Positions 1 through 7,852 of a stretch of DNA of 50,734 bases are shown here, piece after piece. Every line of letters starts with the position of its first letter. The first letter of the stretch is position 1. The position numbers and the translations under genes were made by a program. Where the stretch lies: the NCBI GenBank assembly GCA_017308115.1, contig JAFKFS010000021.1, forward strand, positions 1 through 50,734, written 5' to 3'. The notes under the pieces are model-generated. The model was not told the origin of the DNA. It saw only the letters and a list, made by a program, of their open reading frames with translations, and did no database searches. The stretch comes from Bordetella sp. Its GTDB lineage: Bacteria; Pseudomonadota; Alphaproteobacteria; Caulobacterales; Caulobacteraceae.

Positions 1-23
1 CGGGTCATTCATAGGAGAGACCA

Positions 24-455
24 ATGGCCAAGAAGATTCTCGGCTATATCAAGCTGCAAGTGCCGGCCGGTTCGGCCACGCCTTCGCCCCCGATCGGCCC
101 GGCTCTGGGTCAGCGCGGCGTGAACATCATGGGCTTCTGCAAGGAGTTCAACGCGCGGACCGAGAAGGAAGCCAAGGGCACCCCGCTTCCGACCGTCATC
201 ACCGTCTATCAGGACAAGTCGTTCACCTTCATCACCAAGACGCCCCCGGCGACCTGGTATCTGAAGCAGGCCGCAGGCATCAAGTCGGGCTCCAAGCTCG
301 TCGGCCGCGAGCTCGCCGGCAAGATCACGCAGACGCAACTGCGCGAAATCGCCGAGAAGAAGATGAAGGACCTGAACGCGAACGACCTGGACGCCGCGTC
401 GCGCATCATCGAGGGCTCGGCCCGCGCCATCGGCATTCAAGTGGTGGAGGGCTAA
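24..455 (+). CDS. rplK: 50S ribosomal protein L11
   Basis: The 143-residue product matches the full length of bacterial L11, which builds the GTPase-associated stalk base on 23S rRNA and contacts elongation factors. The N-terminal domain (about residues 1-70) carries the conserved proline-rich [16 protein letters not shown] stretch. The C-terminal rRNA-binding domain ends in the usual [14 protein letters not shown] segment. An AGGAGAG ribosome-binding site lies just before the ATG. rplA follows after 3 nt, so the two are co-transcribed. The usual upstream neighbour nusG would lie outside the window. Confidence 0.98.
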   Translation: MAKKILGYIKLQVPAGSATPSPPIGPALGQRGVNIMGFCKEFNARTEKEAKGTPLPTVITVYQDKSFTFITKTPPATWYLKQAAGIKSGSKLVGRELAGKITQTQLREIAEKKMKDLNANDLDAASRIIEGSARAIGIQVVEG

Positions 456-458
456 GAC

Positions 459-1148
459 ATGGCTAAGCTGACCAAGGCCCACAAGGCCCGCACGGGCGTC
501 ACCGAAGACCTGCTGCCCTTCAACGAAGCCATCAAGCTGGTGAAGGACAACGCCAAGGCCAAGTTCGACGAGTCGATCGAGATCGCCGTCAACCTGGGCG
601 TCGACCCGCGTCACGCCGACCAACAGGTCCGCGGCGTGGTGAACCTGCCCTCGGGCACGGGCCGCGACGTCCGCGTCGCCGTCTTCGCCAAGGACGCCAA
701 GGCTGATGAAGCCAAGGCCGCCGGCGCCGAGCACGTCGGCGCTGAAGACCTGTACGAAAAGATCGCCGGCGGCTTCATGGAGTTCGACCGCGTGATCGCG
801 TCGCCGGACATGATGGCCCTGGTCGGCCGTCTGGGTAAGGTGCTGGGCCCGCGCGGCCTGATGCCGAACCCGAAGGTCGGCACCGTGACCCCGAACGTCG
901 CCCAGGCCGTCAAGGACGCTAAGGGCGGCGCCGTTGAGTTCCGCGTCGAGAAGGCGGGCATCGTCCACGCCGGCATCGGCAAGGTGTCCTTCACGCAGGA
1001 CGCCCTGGAAGCCAACGTCAAGGCCATCGTGGACGCTCTGGTCCGCGCCAAGCCGTCGGGCGCCAAGGGCACCTATGTGAAGCGCATCGCCCTGTCCTCG
1101 ACGATGGGCCCGGGCTTCAAGGTCGATCCGGCGTCGCTGGGCGCCTGA
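459..1148 (+). CDS. rplA: 50S ribosomal protein L1
   Basis: The 229-residue product has the normal L1 length and carries the family hallmarks [17 protein letters not shown] and GTVTPNV in the second half. L1 forms the mobile stalk beside the E site and, in many bacteria, represses its own rplK-rplA mRNA. The start is 3 nt after the rplK stop, which suggests translational coupling. A strong terminator follows directly, so the transcript ends here instead of running into rplJ-rplL, which in this genome lie about 5.5 kb downstream. Confidence 0.98.
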   Translation: MAKLTKAHKARTGVTEDLLPFNEAIKLVKDNAKAKFDESIEIAVNLGVDPRHADQQVRGVVNLPSGTGRDVRVAVFAKDAKADEAKAAGAEHVGAEDLYEKIAGGFMEFDRVIASPDMMALVGRLGKVLGPRGLMPNPKVGTVTPNVAQAVKDAKGGAVEFRVEKAGIVHAGIGKVSFTQDALEANVKAIVDALVRAKPSGAKGTYVKRIALSSTMGPGFKVDPASLGA

Positions 1149-1175
1149 TCCGGCTTCACGGCTAGAAATGACGAC

Positions 1176-1211
1176 GGCCCCGGAAGAGCGATCTTCCGGG
1201 GCCGTTTTCTT
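1176..1211 (+). terminator. Rho-independent terminator of rplK-rplA
   Basis: A perfect 12-bp stem (GGCCCCGGAAGA with TCTTCCGGGGCC) closes a GCGA loop and is followed by GTTTTCTTTT. It lies 27 nt after the rplA stop. Confidence 0.93.
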
Positions 1212-1246
1212 TTCACGCGGGCGCGCGGCGGTCGCAGGTCTGGCTG

Positions 1247-1858
1247 TCAGTAGCCGACGGTGAAGCGGGCGCGTTCGTGTTTGGGCGTCTCTATTTCGTC
1301 GACCATGGCGATGGCGTAGTCGGGGAAGGAGATGGCGCTGCGACCCTGGGCGTCGACCAGCAGGGCGTCGCCGCCCAGGCGGAAGGCCCCGGTGCGCCCG
1401 GACCCGTCGAACAGGGCCGAGGGGGACAGGAAGGTCCAGTTCAGATCCGGCTCGCCCTTCAACATCTCCAGGAAGCGAGCGCCGGCCAGGGCCTCGGCCT
1501 TGTAGGCCTCGGGGAAGTCGGGCGTGTCCACGACGCGCAGGCCCGGCGCCGCCTCCAGGCTTCCGGCGCCGCCGACCACCAGATAGCGCGGCACGCCCGC
1601 CGCCTTGATCGCCTGGATCAGCAGGCGCGGATCGCTGGCCGCGAACATGACGGCGCTGACGGCCGCGTCAGCTCCCTTCAGGGCCTCGGCCAGGGTCTCG
1701 GGTCGATTGACGTCGCCGGCGACGGCGGCCACGCCGGGGACGGCGGGCACGCGCTCGGGATGGCGGGCCACGCCTGTCACCTGATGCCCTCGTCGCGCCA
1801 GTTCCTTGACGATCTCCGAGCCGGCGCGGCCGCTGGCTCCCAGGACGGTCACTTTCAT
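1247..1858 (-). CDS. NAD(P)-binding (NmrA/SDR-a5-like) oxidoreductase
   Basis: The 203-residue protein opens with a beta-strand and a GASGRAG dinucleotide-binding loop (Gly7, Gly10, Gly13), typical of atypical short-chain dehydrogenases of the NmrA/YwnB type. No Tyr-x3-Lys catalytic pair is evident, as is common in this subgroup, so it may sense redox state or reduce an unknown substrate. The ATG at 1858 is chosen over an upstream one at 1918 because it has an AGGAG site and begins directly with the Rossmann fold. It is divergent from an HxlR regulator 54 bp away, a classical arrangement of regulator and target. Confidence 0.85.
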   Translation of the reverse strand: MKVTVLGASGRAGSEIVKELARRGHQVTGVARHPERVPAVPGVAAVAGDVNRPETLAEALKGADAAVSAVMFAASDPRLLIQAIKAAGVPRYLVVGGAGSLEAAPGLRVVDTPDFPEAYKAEALAGARFLEMLKGEPDLNWTFLSPSALFDGSGRTGAFRLGGDALLVDAQGRSAISFPDYAIAMVDEIETPKHERARFTVGY

Positions 1859-1872
1859 GGGGTTGCTCCTGA

Positions 1873-1891
1873 TGGTTACCAATGGAGACCA
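1873..1891. promoter_or_regulatory. Candidate tandem operator in the divergent promoter region
   Basis: TGGTTACCA (1873-1881) and TGGAGACCA (1883-1891) share the symmetric form TGG-N3-CCA. They are spaced 10 bp apart, one helical turn, in the 54-bp gap between the oxidoreductase gene and the HxlR gene. HxlR dimers bind short dyads in such gaps. Binding here is inferred. Confidence 0.4.
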
Positions 1892-1912
1892 GGTGTGATA
1901 TGGGAAGCGTCC

Positions 1913-2335
1913 ATGCAAGAAGGCACTTTTCTCTCACCAGGTTTCCCGACGGTGACCGGCGCGCGCCGCCTCGAGCGAGGAGACGTCTTCGCCGCCGACT
2001 GTCCGACCCGTCTGTTGCTGGACCGGATCGCGGACAAGTGGACGGTGCTTCTGCTGATCACCCTGGGGGAGGGGCCGATGCGCTTCAACGCGCTCAAGCG
2101 CCGGATCGGGGGCGTCTCCCAGAAGATGCTGAGCCAGACCTTGCGCCAGATCGAACGGGACGGGCTGGTCACGCGCACGGTGGAGGCGAGCGTACCGGTC
2201 TCGGTGACCTACGCCATCACGCCCCTGGGGCAGGGACTGGTGACGGCCTTGGGGCCGATGATCGACTGGGCCGAGACGCGGATGAGCGAGGTGGCGGTCG
2301 CGCAATCGACCTATGATAAGGCGCGCGGCGACTGA
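1913..2335 (+). CDS. HxlR-family winged-helix transcriptional regulator
   Basis: The 140-residue protein has the HxlR layout: the conserved cysteine (Cys30) in ADCPTRLLLDRIADKW, then helix-turn-helix residues around RFNALKRRIGGVSQKML, and a beta-wing near residues 85-110. Members commonly sense aldehydes, quinones or oxidants through this cysteine and control a divergent oxidoreductase. The ATG at 1913 gives the normal family length. The 3' end overlaps the convergent hydroxylase gene by 25 bp. The effector is unknown. Confidence 0.9.
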   Translation: MQEGTFLSPGFPTVTGARRLERGDVFAADCPTRLLLDRIADKWTVLLLITLGEGPMRFNALKRRIGGVSQKMLSQTLRQIERDGLVTRTVEASVPVSVTYAITPLGQGLVTALGPMIDWAETRMSEVAVAQSTYDKARGD

Positions 2336-3495
2336 TCCATGGCGAAGTCCTGCTGTGCTTTCATCATCTCGGTGATCAGCCGTTTCTCGCCTTCGTCGAG
2401 ATAGGGATTCCAGACGTCGAAAATCAGGATGACACGCATGGCGTCGGCGTCGTTCCAAGCTTCATGCTCGATGGTGTCGTCAAAGACCCAGGCGCGACCC
2501 ATCTCCCAGTCACGGACCGTATTGCCCACGCGGAAGCGCGCCGGTCCCGGCAGAATCAGCGGCAGGTGGGTCAGCAGGCGCACGTTTGATGAGCCGGTGT
2601 GCGGCGGAATATGCGTCTTCGGCTGAAGCGCCGAGAACATGGCGGTGGGAGAGAAGCCCTTCTGGTCCGCCATGGGCAGACTTTCCAGCAGGGCGGCCGT
2701 CTGGGGGGCGCGCGCGCAGATATCGTCCTGGCGGCGCCCATCCTTCCACAGGAAAAGGGAGCTCCACTTGCGTGAGTGGTTCAACTCTCCCCACTGATTG
2801 ACCGGCGCGCCCTTAGGGTAGGCGATGTAGGGCGAGAACTCGTCGAAGGCGGTCTCGAGCAGGGTCGCCAGCTCGGCCTGGATAACGGGAGTCGCCTCTT
2901 CTAGGGTCGCCAGCCAGGGAAAGAGGGTGCGATCGTAAAAGGGGATGACGGGCAGGCGCGGGTAGTTGAGCAGCAGCGGCTCCTGCTTGGGCGGCTGTTT
3001 CAGGCCGGCGTAGATCTCCAGACCCTCATCGAATCGATCCCGGCTGGCCTCGCCCAGTTCGACCTTCAGCGGCGCGATGCGGTCCTTCATGAAATCGGCC
3101 AGGGCGCGGGCATGCCGATCGATCAGCTTGCTGGCGTAATCCATCTGGCTGACCACGCCGGGCGGGCAGGAGGCGCGCGGCGGGGCGATCTTCAGGGCGT
3201 TGCGATACACTTCCACCGCCGCCTTGGTCTGATTGATCTTTTCCAGCATGGCGCCCTTGGCCAGCAGCGCCATGAAATCATAGGGCCGCATCTCCAGGGC
3301 GTCGTCCAGGACGCTCAGGGAGGCGTGGTAGTCGCCCATCAGGCGCAGGGCGACCGCGCGGTTCAGGGTGGCGTTGTGCGTCTTGCCGAAGCGATCCGCC
3401 TGATCCAGCAGCTGGAGGGCGGAGCGAGGGTCACGACGAGCCAGGGCCTGGCCGGCTTCGACCAGCAGGCGTTCCTGCTCGGCAGGGTAGGTCAT
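2311..3495 (-). CDS. TPR-aspartyl/asparaginyl beta-hydroxylase fusion
   Basis: The 394-residue protein has TPR-like helices in roughly residues 1-110 (for example NATLNRAVALRLMGDYHASL) and a C-terminal aspartyl/asparaginyl beta-hydroxylase domain from about residue 185. The two iron-binding histidines are visible as His299 (HIPPHTG) and His344 (TIEHEAWN), 45 residues apart as in animal AspH. Arg354 sits where 2-oxoglutarate is bound. The family uses Fe(II), oxygen and 2-oxoglutarate to hydroxylate Asp/Asn side chains or acyl groups. The substrate is unknown; the TPR part may recruit it. An AT-rich stretch upstream (about 3495-3545) probably holds the promoter. Confidence 0.9.
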   Translation of the reverse strand: MTYPAEQERLLVEAGQALARRDPRSALQLLDQADRFGKTHNATLNRAVALRLMGDYHASLSVLDDALEMRPYDFMALLAKGAMLEKINQTKAAVEVYRNALKIAPPRASCPPGVVSQMDYASKLIDRHARALADFMKDRIAPLKVELGEASRDRFDEGLEIYAGLKQPPKQEPLLLNYPRLPVIPFYDRTLFPWLATLEEATPVIQAELATLLETAFDEFSPYIAYPKGAPVNQWGELNHSRKWSSLFLWKDGRRQDDICARAPQTAALLESLPMADQKGFSPTAMFSALQPKTHIPPHTGSSNVRLLTHLPLILPGPARFRVGNTVRDWEMGRAWVFDDTIEHEAWNDADAMRVILIFDVWNPYLDEGEKRLITEMMKAQQDFAMDQSPRALS

Positions 3496-3686
3496 GACGA
3501 TTTTGGCCGATATTTAGACACAAAGATAACACTTTCGTCATGATGCAGTCAGGCGGCGGCGTCAATGGCCGTGGAAGAAATCTCAGAATCCGTACGCGGA
3601 CGACTTGACGGGAGGACGGGAAGCCGGGACTTGGGGCGCCGGTTCGGTCCTCGGCATGCGCGAGGCGGCCTTGCGGGAGACGACCC

Positions 3687-4343
3687 ATGCTCAGCTGGTT
3701 TCAGGCGCTGCTGCCCAAGGAAGACAACTTCTTCCGATTGTTCGACGCCCACGCCCTGAGCCTGGTTCACGGCGCGGCCGCCCTGCGTCAGATGATGAAC
3801 GGCGGTCCCGCGACCGGCGAGTGGTGCGCCAAGGTGGTCGCCCATGAAGAAGAGGCCGATGAGATCGCGCGCGAGGTGCTGTTCGCCGTGCGTCGCAGCT
3901 TCATCACCCCGTTCGACCGCGCGGACATCCGCGGCCTGACCAACTCCCTGGACGACACCATCGACCAGATGCAGAAGGCGGCCAAGGTCGTCACCCTGTA
4001 CGAGATGCGCGACTTCTCGCCGAAGATGCAGGAGCTGGCGGACATCGCCGTCGCATGCGCGGCCCTGACGCAGGAAGCCTTCACCCTGCTGCCGGCCATG
4101 CGCAAGAATCATGACCGGCTGAACGTCCTGACCGAACAGATCACAGACCTGGAGGCGCGCAGCGACGACCTCTATGACGCCGGCATGAAGGCGCTGTACG
4201 AGGCGCACCGCCATGACGGCACGGGCGGCAACACCCTGGGCTTCATCATCGGCAGCGAGCTGCTGGATCACCTGGAGAAGGTGATCGACCGGTTCGAGGA
4301 CGTGGCCAACCGCATCAACGGCGTTCTGGTCGAGCACCTGTAG
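3687..4343 (+). CDS. DUF47 (PhoU-like) phosphate transport regulator
   Basis: The 218-residue all-helical protein belongs to the DUF47/PhoU-like family that almost always accompanies PiT-type phosphate permeases. Heptad-like acidic helices occur throughout (for example HEEEADEIAREVL near residues 55-67 and DHLEKVIDRFEDVANRI at the C-terminus). The family is thought to bind metal ions and gate or stabilise the transporter. A GGGAG site precedes the ATG. The PiT gene starts 7 nt after the stop, so they form one operon. No Pho box is visible upstream. Confidence 0.9.
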   Translation: MLSWFQALLPKEDNFFRLFDAHALSLVHGAAALRQMMNGGPATGEWCAKVVAHEEEADEIAREVLFAVRRSFITPFDRADIRGLTNSLDDTIDQMQKAAKVVTLYEMRDFSPKMQELADIAVACAALTQEAFTLLPAMRKNHDRLNVLTEQITDLEARSDDLYDAGMKALYEAHRHDGTGGNTLGFIIGSELLDHLEKVIDRFEDVANRINGVLVEHL

Positions 4344-4350
4344 GACCGTC

Positions 4351-5352
4351 ATGGATCACGCCCTCCTGATCCTGGTCTTCCTGATCGGCGTCGCCCTGCT
4401 GTTCGACTTCCTGAACGGCCTTCACGACGCCGCCAACTCGATCGCCACCATCGTCGCCACGCGCGTGCTGCCGCCGATCTATGCGGTGGGGTGGGCGGCC
4501 TTCTTCAACTTCATCGCCTTCCTGTTCTTCGGCCTGCATGTGGCCGACACCATCGGCCGGGGCATCATCTCGCCGGACGTGATCTCGGACCAGGTGATCT
4601 TCGGCGCCCTGATGGGGGCCATCAGCTGGAACGTCATCACCTGGATCGCGGGGATACCCTCCTCGAGCTCGCACGCCCTGGTCGGCGGCCTGCTGGGCGC
4701 GGGCGTCGCCAAGGCGGGAAGCAGCGCCGTGGTGCTCACGGGCGTGCTGACGACGGTCGGCGCCATCTTCATGTCGCCGGCGATCGGCTTCCTGCTGGCT
4801 CTGCTGCTGGTGCTGATCGTGTCCTGGCTGTTCGCCAAGGCCAATCCCGCCTTCGCCGACCGGGTCTTCCGAGGTCTGCAGTTCGTCTCGGCCTCGGCCT
4901 ATTCCCTGGGGCATGGGGGCAACGACGCCCAGAAGACGATGGGGATCATCGCTATCCTGCTGTATTCGCGCGGCATGCTGGGCGGCGAGTTCCACGTACC
5001 CTTCTGGGTGGTCATCACCTGTCAGGCGGCCATCGCCCTGGGCACCCTGTTCGGCGGCTGGAAGATCGTTCACACCATGGGATCGCGCATCACCCGCCTT
5101 TCGCCCCAGCAGGGCTTCTGCGCCGAGACGGGCGGGGCCATCACCCTGTTCGCCGCGACCAGCCTGGGCATTCCGGTGTCGACCACCCACACCATCACCG
5201 GCGCCATCGTCGGGGTGGGCGCGGCCAAGCGCGTCTCGGCCGTCCGCTGGAGCGTGGCGCGCAGCATCGTCACCGCCTGGTTCATCACCATGCCAGCGGC
5301 GGCGGCCATCGGCGCCGTCTTCTATGCGCTGGGCGGGCTGTTCCTGAACTGA
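4351..5352 (+). CDS. PiT-family inorganic phosphate transporter
   Basis: The 333-residue membrane protein carries the two inverted PiT signature repeats: NGLHDAANSIATIV near the N-terminus and GHGGNDAQKTMG near residue 190. About ten hydrophobic segments are visible. These permeases take up phosphate, often as metal-phosphate, driven by protons or sodium. Length is typical of the short bacterial PiT type that works with DUF47. The stop codon shares one base with the ATG of the downstream Nudix gene (TGATG), indicating tight translational coupling. Confidence 0.95.
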   Translation: MDHALLILVFLIGVALLFDFLNGLHDAANSIATIVATRVLPPIYAVGWAAFFNFIAFLFFGLHVADTIGRGIISPDVISDQVIFGALMGAISWNVITWIAGIPSSSSHALVGGLLGAGVAKAGSSAVVLTGVLTTVGAIFMSPAIGFLLALLLVLIVSWLFAKANPAFADRVFRGLQFVSASAYSLGHGGNDAQKTMGIIAILLYSRGMLGGEFHVPFWVVITCQAAIALGTLFGGWKIVHTMGSRITRLSPQQGFCAETGGAITLFAATSLGIPVSTTHTITGAIVGVGAAKRVSAVRWSVARSIVTAWFITMPAAAAIGAVFYALGGLFLN

Positions 5353-5798
5353 TGTCCAGCAAGCGCCGCACCCTGTCGTCCGAGACGCGCCAGGTCGCGG
5401 CCCTGCCGTGGCGGCACGGCGCCGGGGGCGTGGAGATCATGATGATCACCTCGCGCGAGACGCGGCGCTGGGTCATTCCCAAGGGCAACCGCATGGCGGG
5501 CAAGACCGACGCCGAGGCCGCCGTGATCGAGGCCTATGAGGAGGCGGGCGTCCAGGGCGACGTCATGGGCGCGCCCATCGGCTGGTTCCGCTACGGCAAG
5601 CGGCTGAAGTCCGGTCGGGTCCAGGCCACCATCGCCAGCGTCTATCCGCTGGAGGTCTTCATCCAGTTGGGCGCCTGGCCCGAGGACGCCCAGCGCGAGC
5701 GCCGCTGGATGCCCGCCGAAGACGCCGCCGCCGTCGTGGACGAGGTCGAACTGGCCGAACTGATCCGTGACTTCAAGCCGAGCCGCGGGGCGGAGTAG
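5352..5798 (+). CDS. Nudix hydrolase, DIPP-like
   Basis: The 148-residue protein contains WVIPKGN followed by a Nudix box at residues 45-67 (Gly45 ... IEAYEEAGV). The metal-binding glutamates of the second half of the box are intact. Two consensus positions differ: Lys instead of Glu at box position 7 and Ile instead of Arg at position 15. The overall form resembles diphosphoinositol-polyphosphate/diadenosine-polyphosphate hydrolases. It overlaps the PiT stop by one base, so it is made together with the phosphate transporter. A role in phosphate-linked signalling or housecleaning of phosphorylated compounds is inferred; the substrate cannot be read from sequence. Confidence 0.88.
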   Translation: MSSKRRTLSSETRQVAALPWRHGAGGVEIMMITSRETRRWVIPKGNRMAGKTDAEAAVIEAYEEAGVQGDVMGAPIGWFRYGKRLKSGRVQATIASVYPLEVFIQLGAWPEDAQRERRWMPAEDAAAVVDEVELAELIRDFKPSRGAE

Positions 5799-5849
5799 GG
5801 CGTTTTGCTTTCAAAAGCGAACTCTGTTCGCTATGGGTGCGGCGTCGCT

Positions 5850-6416
5850 ATGGAGAAGCCGATGTCGCCTGTCCTGTCCACCGCCTGTCTCGCTCTTGTC
5901 GTGACGGGCATGGCCTGCTCGGCGCCCGCCCAGGCTCATGCGTCGCTTGAGGAGCCGTCCAAGGCCCTTGTGCAGGTTTCTGATAATCGCGCTGCCCTGA
6001 CCCGTCGCTATCTGGAGTTGACCACGGGCGGCGTCGACAAGCTCGTGCAGCAGTTGATCAGCGAGGAGCTCACGGCTCTGGCCGACGAGATGCCGGCCGA
6101 ACAACTGGCGTGGTTCCGCGCCAACACCGTCATCATCATGCGGCCCCATATGGACGGGCTGATCCGGAGCTTGAGCGCGGACATCCAGACCCGCTTCACC
6201 GAGGCTGAACTGGAAGCCCTGGTCGGCTTCTACGACACGCCGCAGGGCCGTGCGATCGCGACCAAGCAGATGGAGATGGGCGGCGCCATGAGCCAGGCCA
6301 TGCAGAGCTTCCAGATGGCCTATCTGCATGATCTGATGACCAAGTTCTGCGGCGCCTTCGACTGCGAGGCCATGGCGCAGGGGGCGGCGGGCGCCGCCAA
6401 GCCCTCCAAGCGTTGA
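5850..6416 (+). CDS. DUF2059 family secreted protein
   Basis: The roughly 188-residue product has an N-terminal signal sequence ending near APAQA and a helical body with the DUF2059 pattern FYDTPQGRAIATKQ near residues 130-143. Such proteins are periplasmic; their function is unknown. Two starts are possible: ATG 5850, which adds MEKP and supplies a positive residue for the signal peptide, or ATG 5862, which has a better-placed GGAGAAG site. The cysteine near residue 27 lacks a good lipobox, so I favour cleavage by signal peptidase I. The stop codon overlaps the -35 element of the rplJ promoter. Confidence 0.82.
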   Translation: MEKPMSPVLSTACLALVVTGMACSAPAQAHASLEEPSKALVQVSDNRAALTRRYLELTTGGVDKLVQQLISEELTALADEMPAEQLAWFRANTVIIMRPHMDGLIRSLSADIQTRFTEAELEALVGFYDTPQGRAIATKQMEMGGAMSQAMQSFQMAYLHDLMTKFCGAFDCEAMAQGAAGAAKPSKR

Positions 6417-6440
6417 TTTTCCCGTCGGGCCGTGTATAGA
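6413..6440 (+). promoter_or_regulatory. Probable sigma-70 promoter of rplJ-rplL
   Basis: TTGATT (6413-6418) and TATAGA (6435-6440) are separated by 16 bp and lie about 270 bp upstream of rplJ. This is the best sigma-70-like match in the gap. The -35 element overlaps the stop codon of the preceding gene. Confidence 0.55.
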
Positions 6441-6446
6441 GCACGC

Positions 6447-6711
6447 ATCTCGTCAGGGCCTCGGTCCTGGCGATGCCTGTCCGAGAACTTCGGGATGCGG
6501 GGGTCGCCCGCGTCATAATCGTCAGAGAGCCTTCTGACGCCGTGGGGAGATGGGGATGCAAAGACCTTTTGCCTGCCGACATGTCGGCGGGCGGGCCAAG
6601 CTTCCTTCGGACAATAAGACCGGCCTGAACGCTGTGCAGCGATGCATGGCGCTTGAAGCCAATCCGTCGTCGGGAATAAGCCCGGCGGCGAATACCGAAC
6701 TGGAGACCGCA
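6447..6711 (+). ncRNA. Probable structured rplJ mRNA leader (L10 autoregulation)
   Basis: This stretch of about 265 nt between the predicted start of transcription and rplJ contains no convincing gene. In many bacteria the rplJ-rplL leader folds into a kink-turn-containing structure bound by the L10-L12 complex, which represses translation. Length, position and GC-rich complementary segments (for example 6575-6597, with GCCTGCCGACATGTCGGCGG) fit this. The identification rests on position and not on a covariance match. Confidence 0.5.
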
Positions 6712-7227
6712 ATGGACCGCGCACAAAAAGCCGAGTCGATCGAATCGCTGAAGAGCGTGTTCGCCGACGCGGGCGCCGTGGTCGTGACCCACAACCTGGG
6801 TCTGACCGTTGCGGAGATGGAAGACCTGCGTGGCCGCCTTCGTAAGGAAGGCGCCGCGTTCAAGGTGGTGAAGAACCGTCTGGCGCTCAAGGCGCTGGGC
6901 GTCGAGGAAGGCAGCGAGTACCACAGCCTGTTCAAGGGCCCCGTGGGCATCGCTTACGCCGCCGACCCCGTCACCGCCGCCAAGGTCACGGCCGAATTCG
7001 CCAAGGGTAACGACAAGTTCGTCGTCCAAGGCGGCTTCATGGGCGACAAGGTTCTGGACGCCAAGGGCGTCGAGGCCCTGTCCAAGCTGCCGTCGCTGGA
7101 TCAGCTGCGCGGCAAGCTCATCGGCCTGGTGCAAGCCCCGGCGACCAAGGTCGCTGGCGTCCTGCAGGCGCCGGCCGGCCAGCTGGCTCGCGTCTTCAAC
7201 GCCTACGCGACCAAAGACGCCGCCTAA
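6712..7227 (+). CDS. rplJ: 50S ribosomal protein L10
   Basis: The 171-residue product is full-length L10. It anchors L7/L12 dimers to L11 and 23S rRNA at the stalk base. Conserved segments include VVVTHNLGLTVAEMEDLR and KVVKNRLALKAL in the N-terminal rRNA-binding half; the C-terminal helix that binds L12 is at residues 145-171. The frame stays open upstream to 6550, but ATG 6712 gives the conserved family start (MDRAQKAE). rplL follows after 55 nt. The genes normally found before it (rplK-rplA) are separated from it here. Confidence 0.97.
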   Translation: MDRAQKAESIESLKSVFADAGAVVVTHNLGLTVAEMEDLRGRLRKEGAAFKVVKNRLALKALGVEEGSEYHSLFKGPVGIAYAADPVTAAKVTAEFAKGNDKFVVQGGFMGDKVLDAKGVEALSKLPSLDQLRGKLIGLVQAPATKVAGVLQAPAGQLARVFNAYATKDAA

Positions 7228-7282
7228 GCCCGTCATCTCTGCATATCTCTTTTGAACCTCATCCTACCGAAGGAAGACTAAC

Positions 7283-7663
7283 ATGGCTGATCTCGCCAAA
7301 ATCGTTGAAGAACTGTCGGCTCTGACCGTCCTGGAAGCCGCTGAACTGTCGAAGCTGCTGGAAGACAAGTGGGGCGTCTCGGCCGCCGCTCCGGTCGCCG
7401 TCGCCGCTGTCGCCGGCGCCGCCGCTCCGGCTGAAGCCGCTGAAGAGCAAACCGAGTTCACCGTCGTCCTGGTTGACGGCGGCGACAAGAAGATCAACGT
7501 CATCAAGGAAGTCCGCGGCGTCCGCACCGACCTGGGCCTGAAGGAAGCCAAGGACCTGGTCGAAGGCGCTCCGCAGCCGGTCGTCGAGAACGTCTCGAAG
7601 CAAGCCGCCGAAGAGCTGAAGAAGAAGCTGGAAGAAGCCGGCGCCAAGGTCGAAATCAAGTAA
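7283..7663 (+). CDS. rplL: 50S ribosomal protein L7/L12
   Basis: The 126-residue acidic protein has the standard three parts: an N-terminal dimerisation helix ([20 protein letters not shown]), an Ala-rich flexible hinge (residues 33-54), and a C-terminal factor-binding domain containing [20 protein letters not shown]. It recruits translational GTPases. An AAGGAAG site precedes the ATG. A terminator lies about 50 nt after the stop, so rpoB is not in this transcript. Confidence 0.98.
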   Translation: MADLAKIVEELSALTVLEAAELSKLLEDKWGVSAAAPVAVAAVAGAAAPAEAAEEQTEFTVVLVDGGDKKINVIKEVRGVRTDLGLKEAKDLVEGAPQPVVENVSKQAAEELKKKLEEAGAKVEIK

Positions 7664-7713
7664 GATTTCGGATCTGGCCCCTGGATCTCCAGGGACAGCT
7701 TTCAAAGCGAAGC

Positions 7714-7749
7714 GGGTCGGAGGGAAACCTCCGGCCCGTTTTCTTTTTT
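7714..7749 (+). terminator. Rho-independent terminator of rplJ-rplL
   Basis: GGGTCGGAGG pairs with CCTCCGGCCC (one G-U pair) around a GAAA tetraloop and is followed by GTTTTCTTTTTT. Confidence 0.93.
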
Positions 7750-7852
7750 GGGCCGCGCGGCGTTGCGGGGTGCGGCAACAGCCGTGCGTGACGTGGACCT
7801 GATGGCGCGCTAATCTGCCCCGAAAGGCCATCAGAGCCGAGAGGAGCGTTCC

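Noticed and set aside
3565-3686. Pho box ahead of the DUF47-PiT operon
   Set aside because: No pair of CTGTCAT-like direct repeats with proper spacing is present.
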